Origin: Sulfitobacter sp. S223
GTDB lineage: Bacteria > Pseudomonadota > Alphaproteobacteria > Rhodobacterales > Rhodobacteraceae
DNA: 64,000 nucleotides
Direction: 5' to 3'
Assembly (NCBI RefSeq): GCF_025143825.1
Contig: NZ_CP083560.1
Span: 372,001 to 436,000 of the forward strand
Shown piece by piece: positions 43,838 to 52,630 of this stretch. Both the position numbers and the translations under genes were made by a program. Positions within the stretch are counted from its first letter, which is position 1. Every line of letters starts with the position of its first letter. The notes beneath the pieces are model-generated. The model saw only the letters and a program-made list of their open reading frames with translations, did no database searches and had not been told where the DNA came from.

Positions 43838-44611
43838 TTAGCCGAATAAGACATCCAGAAACATCATAACCACCACCCCCAGAACTAGGCCCGTTGTGGC
43901 ACCCGTATGATGGCCGTGCCGGTGGGTTTCGGGAATGATTTCGTTGCTGATCACGTATATCATTGCCCCGGCTGCAAAGGTTAAGCCCAGTGGCAGGAAG
44001 AATTGCGATACGCTGAATGCTGCGACGCCAGCCAACCCCGCGACAGGTTCGACAAGCCCGGTAGCAGCGGCCACCAGAAAGGCATAGATTTTGCTGTATC
44101 CCTCGGACCGCAGGGCTAGCGCGACAGCCAATCCCTCGGGCGCGTTCTGTAATCCGATGCCAAGCGCGAGACTCGTCGCCGCACCTATGTCACCTCCAGC
44201 AAAACCAACCCCAACGGCCAGACCTTCGGGGACATTGTGCAACGTGATCGCAATGACAAATAGCCAGATTTTGCCAACAGCCTTGGCTTTTGGCCCTTCA
44301 TAGCCCTTGATGAAATGTTGGTGAGGAACCGTTTTGTCTAGAAATTGGATGACGAAGGCGCCGAGAAGCACGCCGCCCGAAGCGATCAGGGCGGGGATTG
44401 CACCGGTGCCATACTGCTCGGCTGCAATGTCCAGTCCGGGGATTATCAGCGAAAAATAAGAGGCCGACAGCATGATCCCCGCCGCGAAGCCCAAGAACGC
44501 GTCATTCATCCTGCGCGAGACGGTCTGACCAATCAGGATTGGAAATGCCCCGACCGCAGTCATCAACCCTGCTCCGAGGCTACCTATGAAACCCAGGGCG
44601 ATGATGTTCAT
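43838..44611 (-). CDS. ZIP-family divalent metal transporter
   Basis: A 257-residue membrane protein with eight predicted segments of the ZIP/GufA/ZupT group. The metal-pathway motifs are HNVPEG (125-130) in segment 4 and QNAPEG (155-160) in segment 5; a His-rich loop (ETHRHGHH) precedes the last segment. It would import Zn2+ or another divalent metal such as Fe2+ or Mn2+. The first His of the segment-5 motif is Gln, as in many ZupT/GufA proteins. Convergent with the BON gene. No Zur-like site was recognised. Confidence 0.88.
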   Translation of the reverse strand: MNIIALGFIGSLGAGLMTAVGAFPILIGQTVSRRMNDAFLGFAAGIMLSASYFSLIIPGLDIAAEQYGTGAIPALIASGGVLLGAFVIQFLDKTVPHQHFIKGYEGPKAKAVGKIWLFVIAITLHNVPEGLAVGVGFAGGDIGAATSLALGIGLQNAPEGLAVALALRSEGYSKIYAFLVAAATGLVEPVAGLAGVAAFSVSQFFLPLGLTFAAGAMIYVISNEIIPETHRHGHHTGATTGLVLGVVVMMFLDVLFG

Positions 44612-45140
44612 ATGTACACCTGAGAAAGCTTTGCCTGCAAAAATGAGTGACGTACTCTGTACCGGAATAAAAAGCCGTATGTAGCTGCCTCTGCATGGGC
44701 GATGATTGGCAATGCGACAAACCCATGCGATCCGATAAGAGCCATATGCTCGATAACAGTTCGAAAATTTCGATGTCGGCTGGAAGAAAAGAGCCGTCTA
44801 TATGGTTCGTTTTTGCTCAGTCTAAGATCACACCCGGTCAATGCTTCTATCCCACAATTGCCGATAAAAGACATAGATACCTTGTTGGAAACCGGCAGCA
44901 TTGATGCGTGTCAAAGCAGGCTCGCGCCGCTATCAGCGCGCTGTTGTTACTATTTTGGAAGGGAGATGCAGTTCAAAGGGCTGAACCCTCTGCGCCCTGA
45001 TCCTGACTTTGCCTACGATGTGTCAGACCTCCTATCTGCGCAGGCTCGATGGCTTCGTGGTAAGGTACGGCCCTCATGATTACTCGCTTGGATTGACAAA
45101 ACTCAATTCGGTGGGGCTGAGGGGACGTAGCTTTGAAGCT
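44612..45140. other. Intergenic region upstream of the triple-fusion gene
   Basis: 529 bp without a convincing gene. Frames on both strands (for example 44702-45079 forward and 44901-44608 reverse) have atypical composition, no good ribosome-binding sites and no family resemblance. The right end contains an FNR-type box. Confidence 0.5.
45093..45106. promoter_or_regulatory. FNR-type box (variant) before the triple-fusion gene
   Basis: TTGAC-AAAA-CTCAA. A TAGCTT hexamer at 45128-45133 is correctly placed for a -10 element, putting the start of transcription at about 45141, i.e. on the predicted ATG. Either the mRNA is nearly leaderless or translation starts at 45150. Confidence 0.6.
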
Positions 45141-47798
45141 ATGGAACATATGGCTCATCAGTTTATTGACCGTGCTGCTGCGGGGCGGCAACTGGCCGAG
45201 GCTTTGGCGGCGCTAGAGCTTGAACAGCCGCTCATCTATGCGCTGCCGCGTGGTGGCGTTCCTGTCGCTGTCGAAGTTGCAACGTCGCTTCATGCGCCGC
45301 TTGATCTGCTTCTTGTGCGCAAAATCGGCGCCCTACGAAATCCAGAAGTTGCCCTGGGCGCGATCGTCGAAGGCGCCACTCAGGAAATTGTCATCAACAA
45401 AAGTGTGATGCACTTAATCGGCGCTGACGATGATGACATCGCAAGCGCGGTAGACAAACAAAGAATCGAACTTGAACGGCGGAAGAAGCTATATCTTGGT
45501 GATCGGTCAAGGCCCGATCCAAAGGGGCGAACCGTGGTTGTTGTCGATGACGGCCTTGCCACTGGTGCGACCATGAAGGCAGCTTTGACAGGATTGAAAC
45601 GCAGCAACCCAAAACGGATCGTCGTGGCCCTTCCGGTTGCGCCAAAAGCGGCCCTAGAAGAAATATCTGTCCTTTGCGATGATATTATCTGTCTACATCC
45701 AGCCACCAAATTCAACAGTGTCGGTAGCTTTTACCTAGATTTCCACCAATTGACTGACGCCGAAACAATGGCTTGGTTGGAACAAGCTATGGCTTGCCCT
45801 GATGCAGGCACACCTGTGGCTACGGCGAAACCACACAAGCGACAGGTGTCCATTCCACCCGTCGGCCTAACTGGCGATCTGACAGTCCCGCCGAACCCTA
45901 AAGGCATTGTTCTGTTTGCCCATGGCAGCGGCTCCGGCCGTCTCAGTCCACGCAATACTTATGTGGCTGAAAAGCTTAATGCTGAAGGTTTTGCAACGCT
46001 CCTGTTCGATTTGCTCACACCCGAAGAAGGGCAGGATCGCCGCAATGTATTCGATATCCCTTTGCTGGGTGATCGCTTGGTTGAAGCTTCGATCTGGATC
46101 ACGTCAGAACCTGACCTAGAAGATTTGCCGCTTGGCCTTTTTGGTGCGAGCACGGGCACAGGAGCGGCTCTTGCCGCTGCGGCGGAACTTAAAGACCGGA
46201 TTTCAGCTGTTGTGTCTCGCGGCGGGCGGCCGGACTTGGCGATGGCTTTCCTACCTCAGGTCAGCAGCCCCACGCTTTTGGTGATCGGTAGTCTGGACCA
46301 CGAAGTCATAGGGTTGAACAGGCTTGCTCTGGCAGAGCTGACATGCACCAAGAAACTTGAGATTGTTACGGGCGCTGGGCACCTCTTTGAAGAACCGGGC
46401 GCATTGGATAGTGCCACTCTCCATGCTGCAAATTGGTTCAAAAAATACCTTCGTCACAACAACCCGACGCAAAAGCCAACCGTATCAAGCGAAACAGCAG
46501 TCACGGCGCCTTCCATCCTGAGAACAGCGGCTGAACCTCTTCCGTCGATTTCCGACCCTGATTTCGCCAAAGCATTTGACAGATTTGGGTCAAAGCGGGT
46601 CGTGCTTCTGGGGGAAGCTTCTCATGGAACTTCGGAGTTTTACCGCGCCCGAGCCGCGATTACCCGACGATTGATCGAAGAACACGGCTTTTCCATCGTT
46701 GCCGTAGAAGCGGACTGGCCGGATGCCGCAGCCGTCAATAACTACATCCAGCACCGCCCGCAAATGACGATGCGACCGGCCCCTTTTTCGCGCTTTCCCA
46801 CATGGATGTGGCGCAACGTCGAGTTTGATGCATTCACGCGATATTTGCATCAGTTTAATGGTGCACAGAACAGCAGTGAACGCGTCGCGTTCTACGGGCT
46901 TGATCTTTACAACATGAATGCGTCAATTGCAGCGGTTCTGTCGTATCTTGACTGCGTAGATCAATCCGCAGCCGAAGTTGCCCGATCCCGCTATGCGTGC
47001 CTGTCGGCTTGGTCACATAACCCCGCAGCGTATGGACGTGCGGCTCTTTCGCCGGGGTTCTCGGAGTGCGAAAAACCAGTGACGCAAATCCTGCTGGACC
47101 TTCTCAAACAGCAGCTGGAGTATTCTCTGAAGGATGGTGACAAGTTCTTTGATGCTGCCCAAAACGCACGGCTGGTTGCCAATGCGGAACGTTATTACCG
47201 GATAATGTACTACGGTTCACAATTGTCTTGGAATTTGCGCGATCAACATATGTTCCAGACATTGCAGCAGATCATGGCACATGCGGGACAAGACAAAAAA
47301 GTCGTGGTCTGGGCGCATAATTCTCACATAGGGGATGCGCGCCATACCGATATGGGCCGCACTCGTGGCGAGCTGAACATCGGACAGCTTTGTCGCGAGG
47401 CATATGGTGATACGGCTGCCCTGATCGGATTTGGAACTGCATCGGGCACGGTTGCCGCAGCGTCAGAATGGGACGAGCCGATGGAGACAAAAGACATCCG
47501 CCCGCCTCGCATAGAAAGCTGCGAAGCGATGTGCCACAGCGTCGACCTTGAACAGTTTCTATGGGATTTCAAAGAAGAGAAGTCACCGGACTTCTTAAAG
47601 CTCATGAACCAACAACTTTTGCAGCGGTATATCGGTGTCATTTATCGGCCAGAAACTGAACGGTCGAGCCATTACAGTTATGCCAATCTGGTGGATCAAT
47701 ATGACGCTTTCGTCTGGTTTGACAAAACGCGTGCTGTGACCGCGTTGCCCACATTATCCAACACAGCAGAAGACGAAACGTATCCGTTTGGTTTGTGA
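45141..47798 (+). CDS. Triple fusion: phosphoribosyltransferase, dienelactone-hydrolase-like, erythromycin-esterase-like
   Basis: An 885-residue protein with three complete domains. Residues 1-220 are a type I phosphoribosyltransferase with PRPP loop VVVVDDGLATGAT (132-144). Residues 235-438 are an alpha/beta hydrolase with nucleophile Ser337 (GASTGTGAA), Asp386 (GSLDHEV) and His414 (GAGHLFEE). Residues 468-885 are an erythromycin-esterase domain with GEASHGTSEF (491-500), VEADWPDA and WAHNSHIGDAR. Similar PRTase/esterase fusions occur in hypoxia regulons; Rv2030c of the M. tuberculosis DosR regulon is the best known. Real substrates are unknown. The start is set at 45141 (MEHMAHQF); 45150 is possible. 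Confidence 0.88.
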   Translation: MEHMAHQFIDRAAAGRQLAEALAALELEQPLIYALPRGGVPVAVEVATSLHAPLDLLLVRKIGALRNPEVALGAIVEGATQEIVINKSVMHLIGADDDDIASAVDKQRIELERRKKLYLGDRSRPDPKGRTVVVVDDGLATGATMKAALTGLKRSNPKRIVVALPVAPKAALEEISVLCDDIICLHPATKFNSVGSFYLDFHQLTDAETMAWLEQAMACPDAGTPVATAKPHKRQVSIPPVGLTGDLTVPPNPKGIVLFAHGSGSGRLSPRNTYVAEKLNAEGFATLLFDLLTPEEGQDRRNVFDIPLLGDRLVEASIWITSEPDLEDLPLGLFGASTGTGAALAAAAELKDRISAVVSRGGRPDLAMAFLPQVSSPTLLVIGSLDHEVIGLNRLALAELTCTKKLEIVTGAGHLFEEPGALDSATLHAANWFKKYLRHNNPTQKPTVSSETAVTAPSILRTAAEPLPSISDPDFAKAFDRFGSKRVVLLGEASHGTSEFYRARAAITRRLIEEHGFSIVAVEADWPDAAAVNNYIQHRPQMTMRPAPFSRFPTWMWRNVEFDAFTRYLHQFNGAQNSSERVAFYGLDLYNMNASIAAVLSYLDCVDQSAAEVARSRYACLSAWSHNPAAYGRAALSPGFSECEKPVTQILLDLLKQQLEYSLKDGDKFFDAAQNARLVANAERYYRIMYYGSQLSWNLRDQHMFQTLQQIMAHAGQDKKVVVWAHNSHIGDARHTDMGRTRGELNIGQLCREAYGDTAALIGFGTASGTVAAASEWDEPMETKDIRPPRIESCEAMCHSVDLEQFLWDFKEEKSPDFLKLMNQQLLQRYIGVIYRPETERSSHYSYANLVDQYDAFVWFDKTRAVTALPTLSNTAEDETYPFGL

Positions 47799-48131
47799 CG
47801 TGATGAAGGTGGATTTGTCTTTTAGGGCTCGGCCAAAGCCTTACGCGAAGTTTCTGATCGTCGGGTAGCCGCTATCCCAATCGGGTTCTCCGGATGGTGT
47901 GAATACTGGTGCTGGCCATGCTGCGGCCACCCTGCTCGCAACCAAATCGGAGCCAGTCATAGCGTAGCCATGGAGGGCTGATCCAGATATGTGCGCTCCG
48001 GCCCCATTCTTCTGCATTCAGAATATCAATTCATGCTCATTCATGAAGCTTTCCCATGAACCGTGATCACTTTACAGGCTGACTTTCCCTGATGGCACCA
48101 GATCCTCTCCATATCGCGCGCGTTTCAGTAG
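47799..48131 (-). pseudogene. Possible decayed reading frame
   Basis: Within the 399-bp gap before the usp gene, the reverse strand holds a 58-codon frame (48017-47841; MQKNGAGAHISGSALHGYAM...) directly preceded, in the same frame, by a TGA, a 17-codon segment, a TAA and another open segment (RARYGEDLVPSG). Removing the two stops gives about 96 protein-like codons. I do not recognise the family. It may be the worn C-terminus of a lost gene or chance. No ribosome-binding site for the short frame. Confidence 0.3.
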
Positions 48132-48169
48132 GTCGGCCAGACCATCAGTGCTGCTTGGGTCTGGCCGAC
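48132..48169 (-). terminator. Hairpin downstream of the tandem Usp gene
   Basis: Perfect 12-bp stem (arms 48132-48143 and 48158-48169) with a 14-base loop, 29 bp after the usp stop on the reverse strand. There is no T-run, so it may be a Rho-independent terminator of low efficiency or a 3' protective structure. Confidence 0.6.
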
Positions 48170-48197
48170 GCGAAAAGTAAGGCAACTGTGCAGAAGT

Positions 48198-49037
48198 CTA
48201 CTTGCTGAACAGGACAGGTACCTTGTGGTCTTTCAGGAGGCTAAAGGTCGTCGCGCCGATAACAAAGTCGAACGCTTTTGAGTGCCCGAACGCGCCTGTG
48301 ACAATCATGTCGGCCCCTTTTTCAAAGGCAACTGTATTCAGTACCTGTGCGATCCCATCCCCCACGATATCCCGATATTCCAATGTGGGCTTTAATCCAT
48401 GTCGCGACAGCATTTCTGTGACGTCAATGGCATCAGAGTCGTGGAGAACCTCTTGAGAAGCGCTTTGCACACGTAAAACTGTCAGTTCGGCGCCTTCATC
48501 GGCAATGCATAGCATATCATGCGCGGCGCGTGTGGCTTCCCGAGTGTCGCTCCAGCCCAATAGAATGTTTTTGCCTATCTCGGGTCCCTCATAGTCATGT
48601 GGCACGACAAGAACAGGACGCCCGCTTTCGCGAATAACCTGCGCCTGTGCGCGGCGTTGATCGAAGCGATCGCTGTTTTTGTCTTCCTGGGCCATAATAA
48701 CCAGATCCGCGCCGCGCGCGCTTTCGATCATACGCTCAACTGCGGAAGAAGACTCTGCCTTAACAAGTCGGAACTCACTGACGAAATCTTCGTTTCGGGT
48801 ATGGTTGGAAAAAATGGTCGAGATGGCTTCGGCGGACTTCTTTTGGCTTTCATCAAACGCGACAAAGGTTTCCGGAGGTACATGTATGGCAATGCCGGGA
48901 TAAACGACCAACGCCTCTAGTGTGTGTAGGCCAATTAAGTGGGCGTTATATTTGCGCGCGAGTGGAACAGCGACTGATAGAAGTGTTCCGGCGTGCTCCG
49001 GTGTCGTCAGGCAAATCAGAATAGTCTTGGGTCTCAT
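48198..49037 (-). CDS. Tandem universal stress protein (two Usp domains)
   Basis: A 279-residue protein with two UspA folds, about 1-148 and 155-279. The C-terminal copy has G-x2-G-x9-G-(S/T)-like residues (VTGAFGHSKAFDFVIGATTFSLL), a weak version of the ATP-binding signature. The first copy (DLVIMAQEDKNSD, RPVLVVPHD) lacks it. Tandem Usp proteins help survival of oxygen limitation and stationary phase in several bacteria. The ATG follows AAAGGAG. It shares a 190-bp divergent region, holding an FNR-type box, with the polymer-forming protein gene. Confidence 0.9.
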   Translation of the reverse strand: MRPKTILICLTTPEHAGTLLSVAVPLARKYNAHLIGLHTLEALVVYPGIAIHVPPETFVAFDESQKKSAEAISTIFSNHTRNEDFVSEFRLVKAESSSAVERMIESARGADLVIMAQEDKNSDRFDQRRAQAQVIRESGRPVLVVPHDYEGPEIGKNILLGWSDTREATRAAHDMLCIADEGAELTVLRVQSASQEVLHDSDAIDVTEMLSRHGLKPTLEYRDIVGDGIAQVLNTVAFEKGADMIVTGAFGHSKAFDFVIGATTFSLLKDHKVPVLFSK

Positions 49038-49153
49038 AGTGACGCTCCTTTGAAGGTATTCTGCCCAATCGCGGTTGACCGAACAGACTTTCCCGCCTTG
49101 CCCATTTCCGCTTCTGTGCTCCTTTCCGTTTAGCGAAATGCGGGGCCATTCGA

Positions 49154-49167
49154 TTGACCCGCGTCAA
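49154..49167. promoter_or_regulatory. FNR-type box in the usp/polymer-forming divergent region
   Basis: TTGAC-CCGC-GTCAA, extended by matching bases to 8-bp arms (CGATTGAC/GTCAATCG). A -10-like TTGTAT at 49192-49197 fits rightward transcription, and CTAAAC on the reverse strand at 49133-49128 fits leftward transcription, so one box may activate both genes. Confidence 0.8.
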
Positions 49168-49227
49168 TCGAACCGTGCTTTCCTGTTGTATTTGTATCGA
49201 CGTCAGACAGTTGAAAGGAGCGGCCAA

Positions 49228-50415
49228 ATGTTCAGGATCACGCAGGTTGTGACCTTCATGTTCACTGCGTTGCTATGCTTGGTTAGCGCGTCGTTGGCCG
49301 AAACTAATTTGGTCACGCTCGGAAGTGATACCTATGTCTCCGGAGAGCAGATTAACGAAACGGTCCAGTCAAGCGGTGACATGTTCCTTGCTGCCCGCAC
49401 CATCGAAGCAACGGGTGCAGTTGGTGCGGATTTGCACGCCACAGGTCTGGATGTTTCCGTAAGCACTGCGACAGCCGAAGATCTATATGCAGTCGGTGCC
49501 AACGTGCTGATCCGCAGCACAGTTGGGCACGATCTCACGGCCGCCGGTTTTTCGGTGCGCACAACGCCTTCATCCGCAACGCAAGGCAACGCAAGATTGT
49601 TTGGAAACTCCGTCACTGTCGAAGGTGCTGTCGATGGTACCTTGATGGTGGCCGGGCAAGACGTGATTTTGAATTCAGTGGTCATAGGAGATGCCCGAAT
49701 TTCGGCAAAAACATTGTCCTTTGGCCCTGATGCACAAATCAACGGGACGTTGACCTTATCATTGAAGGATAAAATTGCGGTTCCTGCGCGGGTGGCGCAA
49801 AGCGAACGGGTCGTATTCAAGGCCCGAACCGCAGGTGATGCATGGGCCGAATGGGAGGCTGTCAGAAAAGAGATGCCGGTCTTTCCGACCTTTGCATCCA
49901 TTCTGTTTGGCTTTGTTCTATCGCTGTTATTCTTCTTGGTGCTTGGCGCGCTGATGTTGGGGTTCATGCCCAAGCGCCTTTCACGGTTGCGTCGCAGTAT
50001 TTCAGACTCCATGGGCAAGACAATCGTGCTTGGTGTAATTGGTCTGTCGATCTTGTTTGGCCTAGTTCCAATCACGGCGCTCACTGTGATCGGACTGCCG
50101 TTTGTACCGATTGTGTTGCTTATAATCATCGTGGCTTGGACCTTTGGGTACGCCTTGGGTACCTACGGTGTGGCGATGCGGATTTGGCAGGGCTTTGGCG
50201 GCCCAGATGATCCAAGCGCGATCTCGCGGCTGGTCGTGTTTGGGGCTGCTCTTATCGTGGTCGGCCTGCTGAACTTCATCCCGTTCGTCGGTTGGGGCGT
50301 TAATTATACGCTCGTCTTGCTGGGCGTTGGTGCGATGACGCGCGCGATGTTCGAAAGGCTGAGCAGCAACCCTGATATCGCCCTGAATGTCGACATGAAA
50401 CCTAACGAAGACTGA
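49228..50415 (+). CDS. Secreted polymer-forming (bactofilin-like) domain fused to a membrane domain
   Basis: A 395-residue protein. Residues 1-24 are a signal peptide (SASLAE). Residues about 25-190 form short repeats with alternating V/I, G and T/A, such as VGADLHATGLDVSVS and VGHDLTAAGFSV, resembling the right-handed beta-helix of bactofilin/polymer-forming proteins. Residues about 210-370 contain four strongly hydrophobic segments with Gly-Leu-rich turns. The beta-helix would face the periplasm. The start at 49228 follows AAAGGAG; the longer frame from 49075 covers the FNR box and is rejected. Function unknown; it lies 21 bp from the DUF2267 gene. Confidence 0.85.
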   Translation: MFRITQVVTFMFTALLCLVSASLAETNLVTLGSDTYVSGEQINETVQSSGDMFLAARTIEATGAVGADLHATGLDVSVSTATAEDLYAVGANVLIRSTVGHDLTAAGFSVRTTPSSATQGNARLFGNSVTVEGAVDGTLMVAGQDVILNSVVIGDARISAKTLSFGPDAQINGTLTLSLKDKIAVPARVAQSERVVFKARTAGDAWAEWEAVRKEMPVFPTFASILFGFVLSLLFFLVLGALMLGFMPKRLSRLRRSISDSMGKTIVLGVIGLSILFGLVPITALTVIGLPFVPIVLLIIIVAWTFGYALGTYGVAMRIWQGFGGPDDPSAISRLVVFGAALIVVGLLNFIPFVGWGVNYTLVLLGVGAMTRAMFERLSSNPDIALNVDMKPNED

Positions 50416-50436
50416 ACCTGAAAAAGGAGAACGACA

Positions 50437-50868
50437 ATGACGGCTCAAGGATTGGAAGTGATCGATCATAGTGTCCATTTGACCCATGAGTGGATCAATG
50501 AGCTTGCTGGTCGGCTTGACTGGTCTTCGAAACGCAGCGCTTTGCGCCTATTGCGTGTCACTTTGCACCACATCCGCGATCATTTGCATGTGGATGAACT
50601 GGCCCAGTTTTCAGCGCAATTGCCGATACTTATTCGAGGGTTCTTTTTTGAAGAATGGGTGCCCAAAACAACGCCGATCAAGGAGCGACACGCTGCTGAC
50701 TTTGTTGCATACATTAATGGTCTTATGAACGAATGCGAAGAATACAGGGGGCGCGAAGACATCAAATGCGTCTTTGATCTGCTCAATGCGCGCATCAGCA
50801 GAGGGGAAATCGAAAATGTCCGTTCGGTCATGTCGGAAGATATACGATCGCTCTGGACCGTTCCTTAA
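50437..50868 (+). CDS. DUF2267 family protein
   Basis: A 143-residue soluble alpha-helical protein of the DUF2267 family: tryptophan-anchored N-terminus (HEWINELAGRLDW), RSALRLLRVTLHHIRDHLHVDELAQFSAQLP in the middle and LPILIRGFFFEEW. DUF2267 proteins recur next to Usp, BON and S2P genes in stress islands, but their molecular role is unknown. A strong AAGGAGA site lies upstream. Probably co-transcribed with the polymer-forming gene 21 bp before it. Confidence 0.85.
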   Translation: MTAQGLEVIDHSVHLTHEWINELAGRLDWSSKRSALRLLRVTLHHIRDHLHVDELAQFSAQLPILIRGFFFEEWVPKTTPIKERHAADFVAYINGLMNECEEYRGREDIKCVFDLLNARISRGEIENVRSVMSEDIRSLWTVP

Positions 50869-50925
50869 GGGATCGCAAAGCTAAATCTGACCCAACATGA
50901 CCTCTGTTTCGAACGGGTGGCTGGT

Positions 50926-51594
50926 TTAGTCCTGAAGGGACAAATCCAGAAGCATCTCGGGATTGGGGATAATAATTGTTTGAATGTTTTCGATCTCGAT
51001 AACCTTGCTCATCCGCAATTGGGTAAAGGTCCGGCTAACAGTTTCAGTTGCAAGGCCAAGGAAATCGGCAATGTCGGCACGGCTCATCGGCAGATGGATT
51101 TCATAACCTGAATCCAGTTTCTTACCCACCCGCTCTGACAGGACATAAAGGAAAGATGTCAGCCTTTCAGTGGCGGATTTCCGGCCAAGCATCATGAAGT
51201 GGTCCTGCATTGAACAGATTTCATGCAGTGCGGACTGTAGCAGGGCGCGGTGCATAGTCGGGTCATCACGCCCGCTTTCCAGATGGGCCCGCCGGATTGG
51301 TTGTAGGCGCGCTATGGTCAGGCTTTCGCAGTCGGTGTGATGCAGGCCGTCCGCCGGAAAACCGATGATGTCCCCGGGATAACCAAAAGATATGACTTGC
51401 CTGCGCCCGTTTTCGAGCATGCGGGTCAGACGAATGACACCGCTTTTGATCAGGTATAGCCACTCAACCTCGTCGCCTTCAAAAAAGAGCCAGTCTCCGG
51501 GCTTTAGCCGGGCTTCGCGTGCTTTGGCACGATTGTTGGAAAACGCTGAAACAGGATTTTCGGACAAATGGTCCGTGGGGTGTGTGACGTACAT
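50926..51594 (-). CDS. Crp/Fnr-family regulator without iron-sulfur cysteines (FixK/Dnr-like)
   Basis: A 222-residue regulator: cyclic-nucleotide-binding-like beta roll (about 20-115), long dimerisation helix (120-160) and C-terminal HTH (165-215). The recognition helix TETVSRTF has Glu184, Ser187 and Arg188, the E-x-x-S-R set that reads TTGAT half-sites in FNR. The N-terminal cysteine cluster of oxygen-sensing FNR/FnrN is missing (only Cys89 and Cys127), so it is not a direct Fe-S oxygen sensor. It probably controls the island's FNR boxes. The start at 51594 follows GGAG; the longer frame to 51726 has no family similarity there. Confidence 0.88.
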   Translation of the reverse strand: MYVTHPTDHLSENPVSAFSNNRAKAREARLKPGDWLFFEGDEVEWLYLIKSGVIRLTRMLENGRRQVISFGYPGDIIGFPADGLHHTDCESLTIARLQPIRRAHLESGRDDPTMHRALLQSALHEICSMQDHFMMLGRKSATERLTSFLYVLSERVGKKLDSGYEIHLPMSRADIADFLGLATETVSRTFTQLRMSKVIEIENIQTIIIPNPEMLLDLSLQD

Positions 51595-51757
51595 TTGGCG
51601 ATACTCCAGGTTGATATTGAGATCACCTTGAGAGTTCGATGTAATGTGGGTTACTGTGGCTAAGTATAGTTTTGTATCAAATTGTAATCGCGGCGCAGTA
51701 TCGAGTAAGGGGCGGGCCTCCGGCACGTAATTCTCAAATCATTTCAATGAGGATACT

Positions 51758-52534
51758 ATGAAAGCTCAGACAATTCTGGTCGTTGACGATGACCCCAAAA
51801 TCAGGGCCGTCTTGCGGAATGTACTGGAGGATGACGGATTTTTGGTGGTCGAAGCGAAAGACGCAGCCGAAACTTTCGACAGATTCGAGAATCAGCGCGT
51901 TAGCCTCATCACCCTGGACGTACATCTGGGAAAGGATAACGGGGTTGCGCTCGCACGCGAGATCAGGCGCATTTCCCAAGTGCCTATCATCATGGTGACG
52001 GGAAAAAACGATACGATCGACTGCGTTGTGGGCCTTGAGGTCGGAGCAGATGATTATATCACAAAACCATTTCACATCCGCGAAGTCACAGCCCGTATCA
52101 GAAGTGTTTTGCGCCGCAGTGAAAGCAACGCGGCACCGGCATTCTCGGACCCGTTCAAAGCGGAGGCATCCCATAGAGAGGGTAGCCCGAAATACTGTTT
52201 CGACGGTATGATTGTAGACCCTGATAGTCTTGAAATACTTGATAGAGACGACAAGGATATCGGTTTGACCAGCGGTGATTTCAAACTGCTTATGGCATTC
52301 TTGGAACGCCCGAAGCGCGTCTTGTCGCGGGATCAGCTGATGGACCTGACGGGGGGAACCGAGTGGAATGCGTTGGATCGTACAATCGACAATCAGGTTG
52401 CCCGACTGCGCAAGAAAATTGAACGGGATCCTTCAGCCCCGAAGTTGATCAAGACTGTCCGCGGCGTTGGATATACGCTTTCTTGCGATGTGAAGACGCT
52501 TGATCAGTCTGCTTTGCCTTCTAGGCGAACTTAG
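51758..52534 (+). CDS. OmpR-family response regulator (orphan)
   Basis: A 258-residue two-domain response regulator. The receiver domain (1-120) has acidic Asp10-12, phospho-acceptor Asp54 (LITLDVHLG), the switch Thr81 and Lys103 (YITKPF). A ~35-residue linker leads to a winged-helix DNA-binding domain (about 155-245; LTSGDFKLLMAFLERPKRVLSRDQLMDL, RGVGYTL). No histidine kinase gene is in the window, so its partner is encoded elsewhere. A GAGGAT site precedes the ATG. Divergent from the Crp/Fnr gene, with 163 bp between them. Confidence 0.92.
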   Translation: MKAQTILVVDDDPKIRAVLRNVLEDDGFLVVEAKDAAETFDRFENQRVSLITLDVHLGKDNGVALAREIRRISQVPIIMVTGKNDTIDCVVGLEVGADDYITKPFHIREVTARIRSVLRRSESNAAPAFSDPFKAEASHREGSPKYCFDGMIVDPDSLEILDRDDKDIGLTSGDFKLLMAFLERPKRVLSRDQLMDLTGGTEWNALDRTIDNQVARLRKKIERDPSAPKLIKTVRGVGYTLSCDVKTLDQSALPSRRT

Positions 52535-52630
52535 GAACGCATCGGTTCAAGGTGCAGATCAGTGAGCAATCATGATCAGCTAAAGGCTTCAGTACCGGGG
52601 GCCCTGAACTCTCGTTTCCAAATTGTCCTG

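Noticed and set aside
44702-45079. Forward frame of 125 codons upstream of the triple-fusion gene
   Set aside because: No good ribosome-binding site, unusual Cys/Arg content, overlaps no conserved motif; treated as non-coding.
51601-51640. FNR-like repeat before the Crp/Fnr gene (TTGATATTGAGATCA)
   Set aside because: Half-sites are separated by five bases instead of four and the second half is poor; not a credible box.
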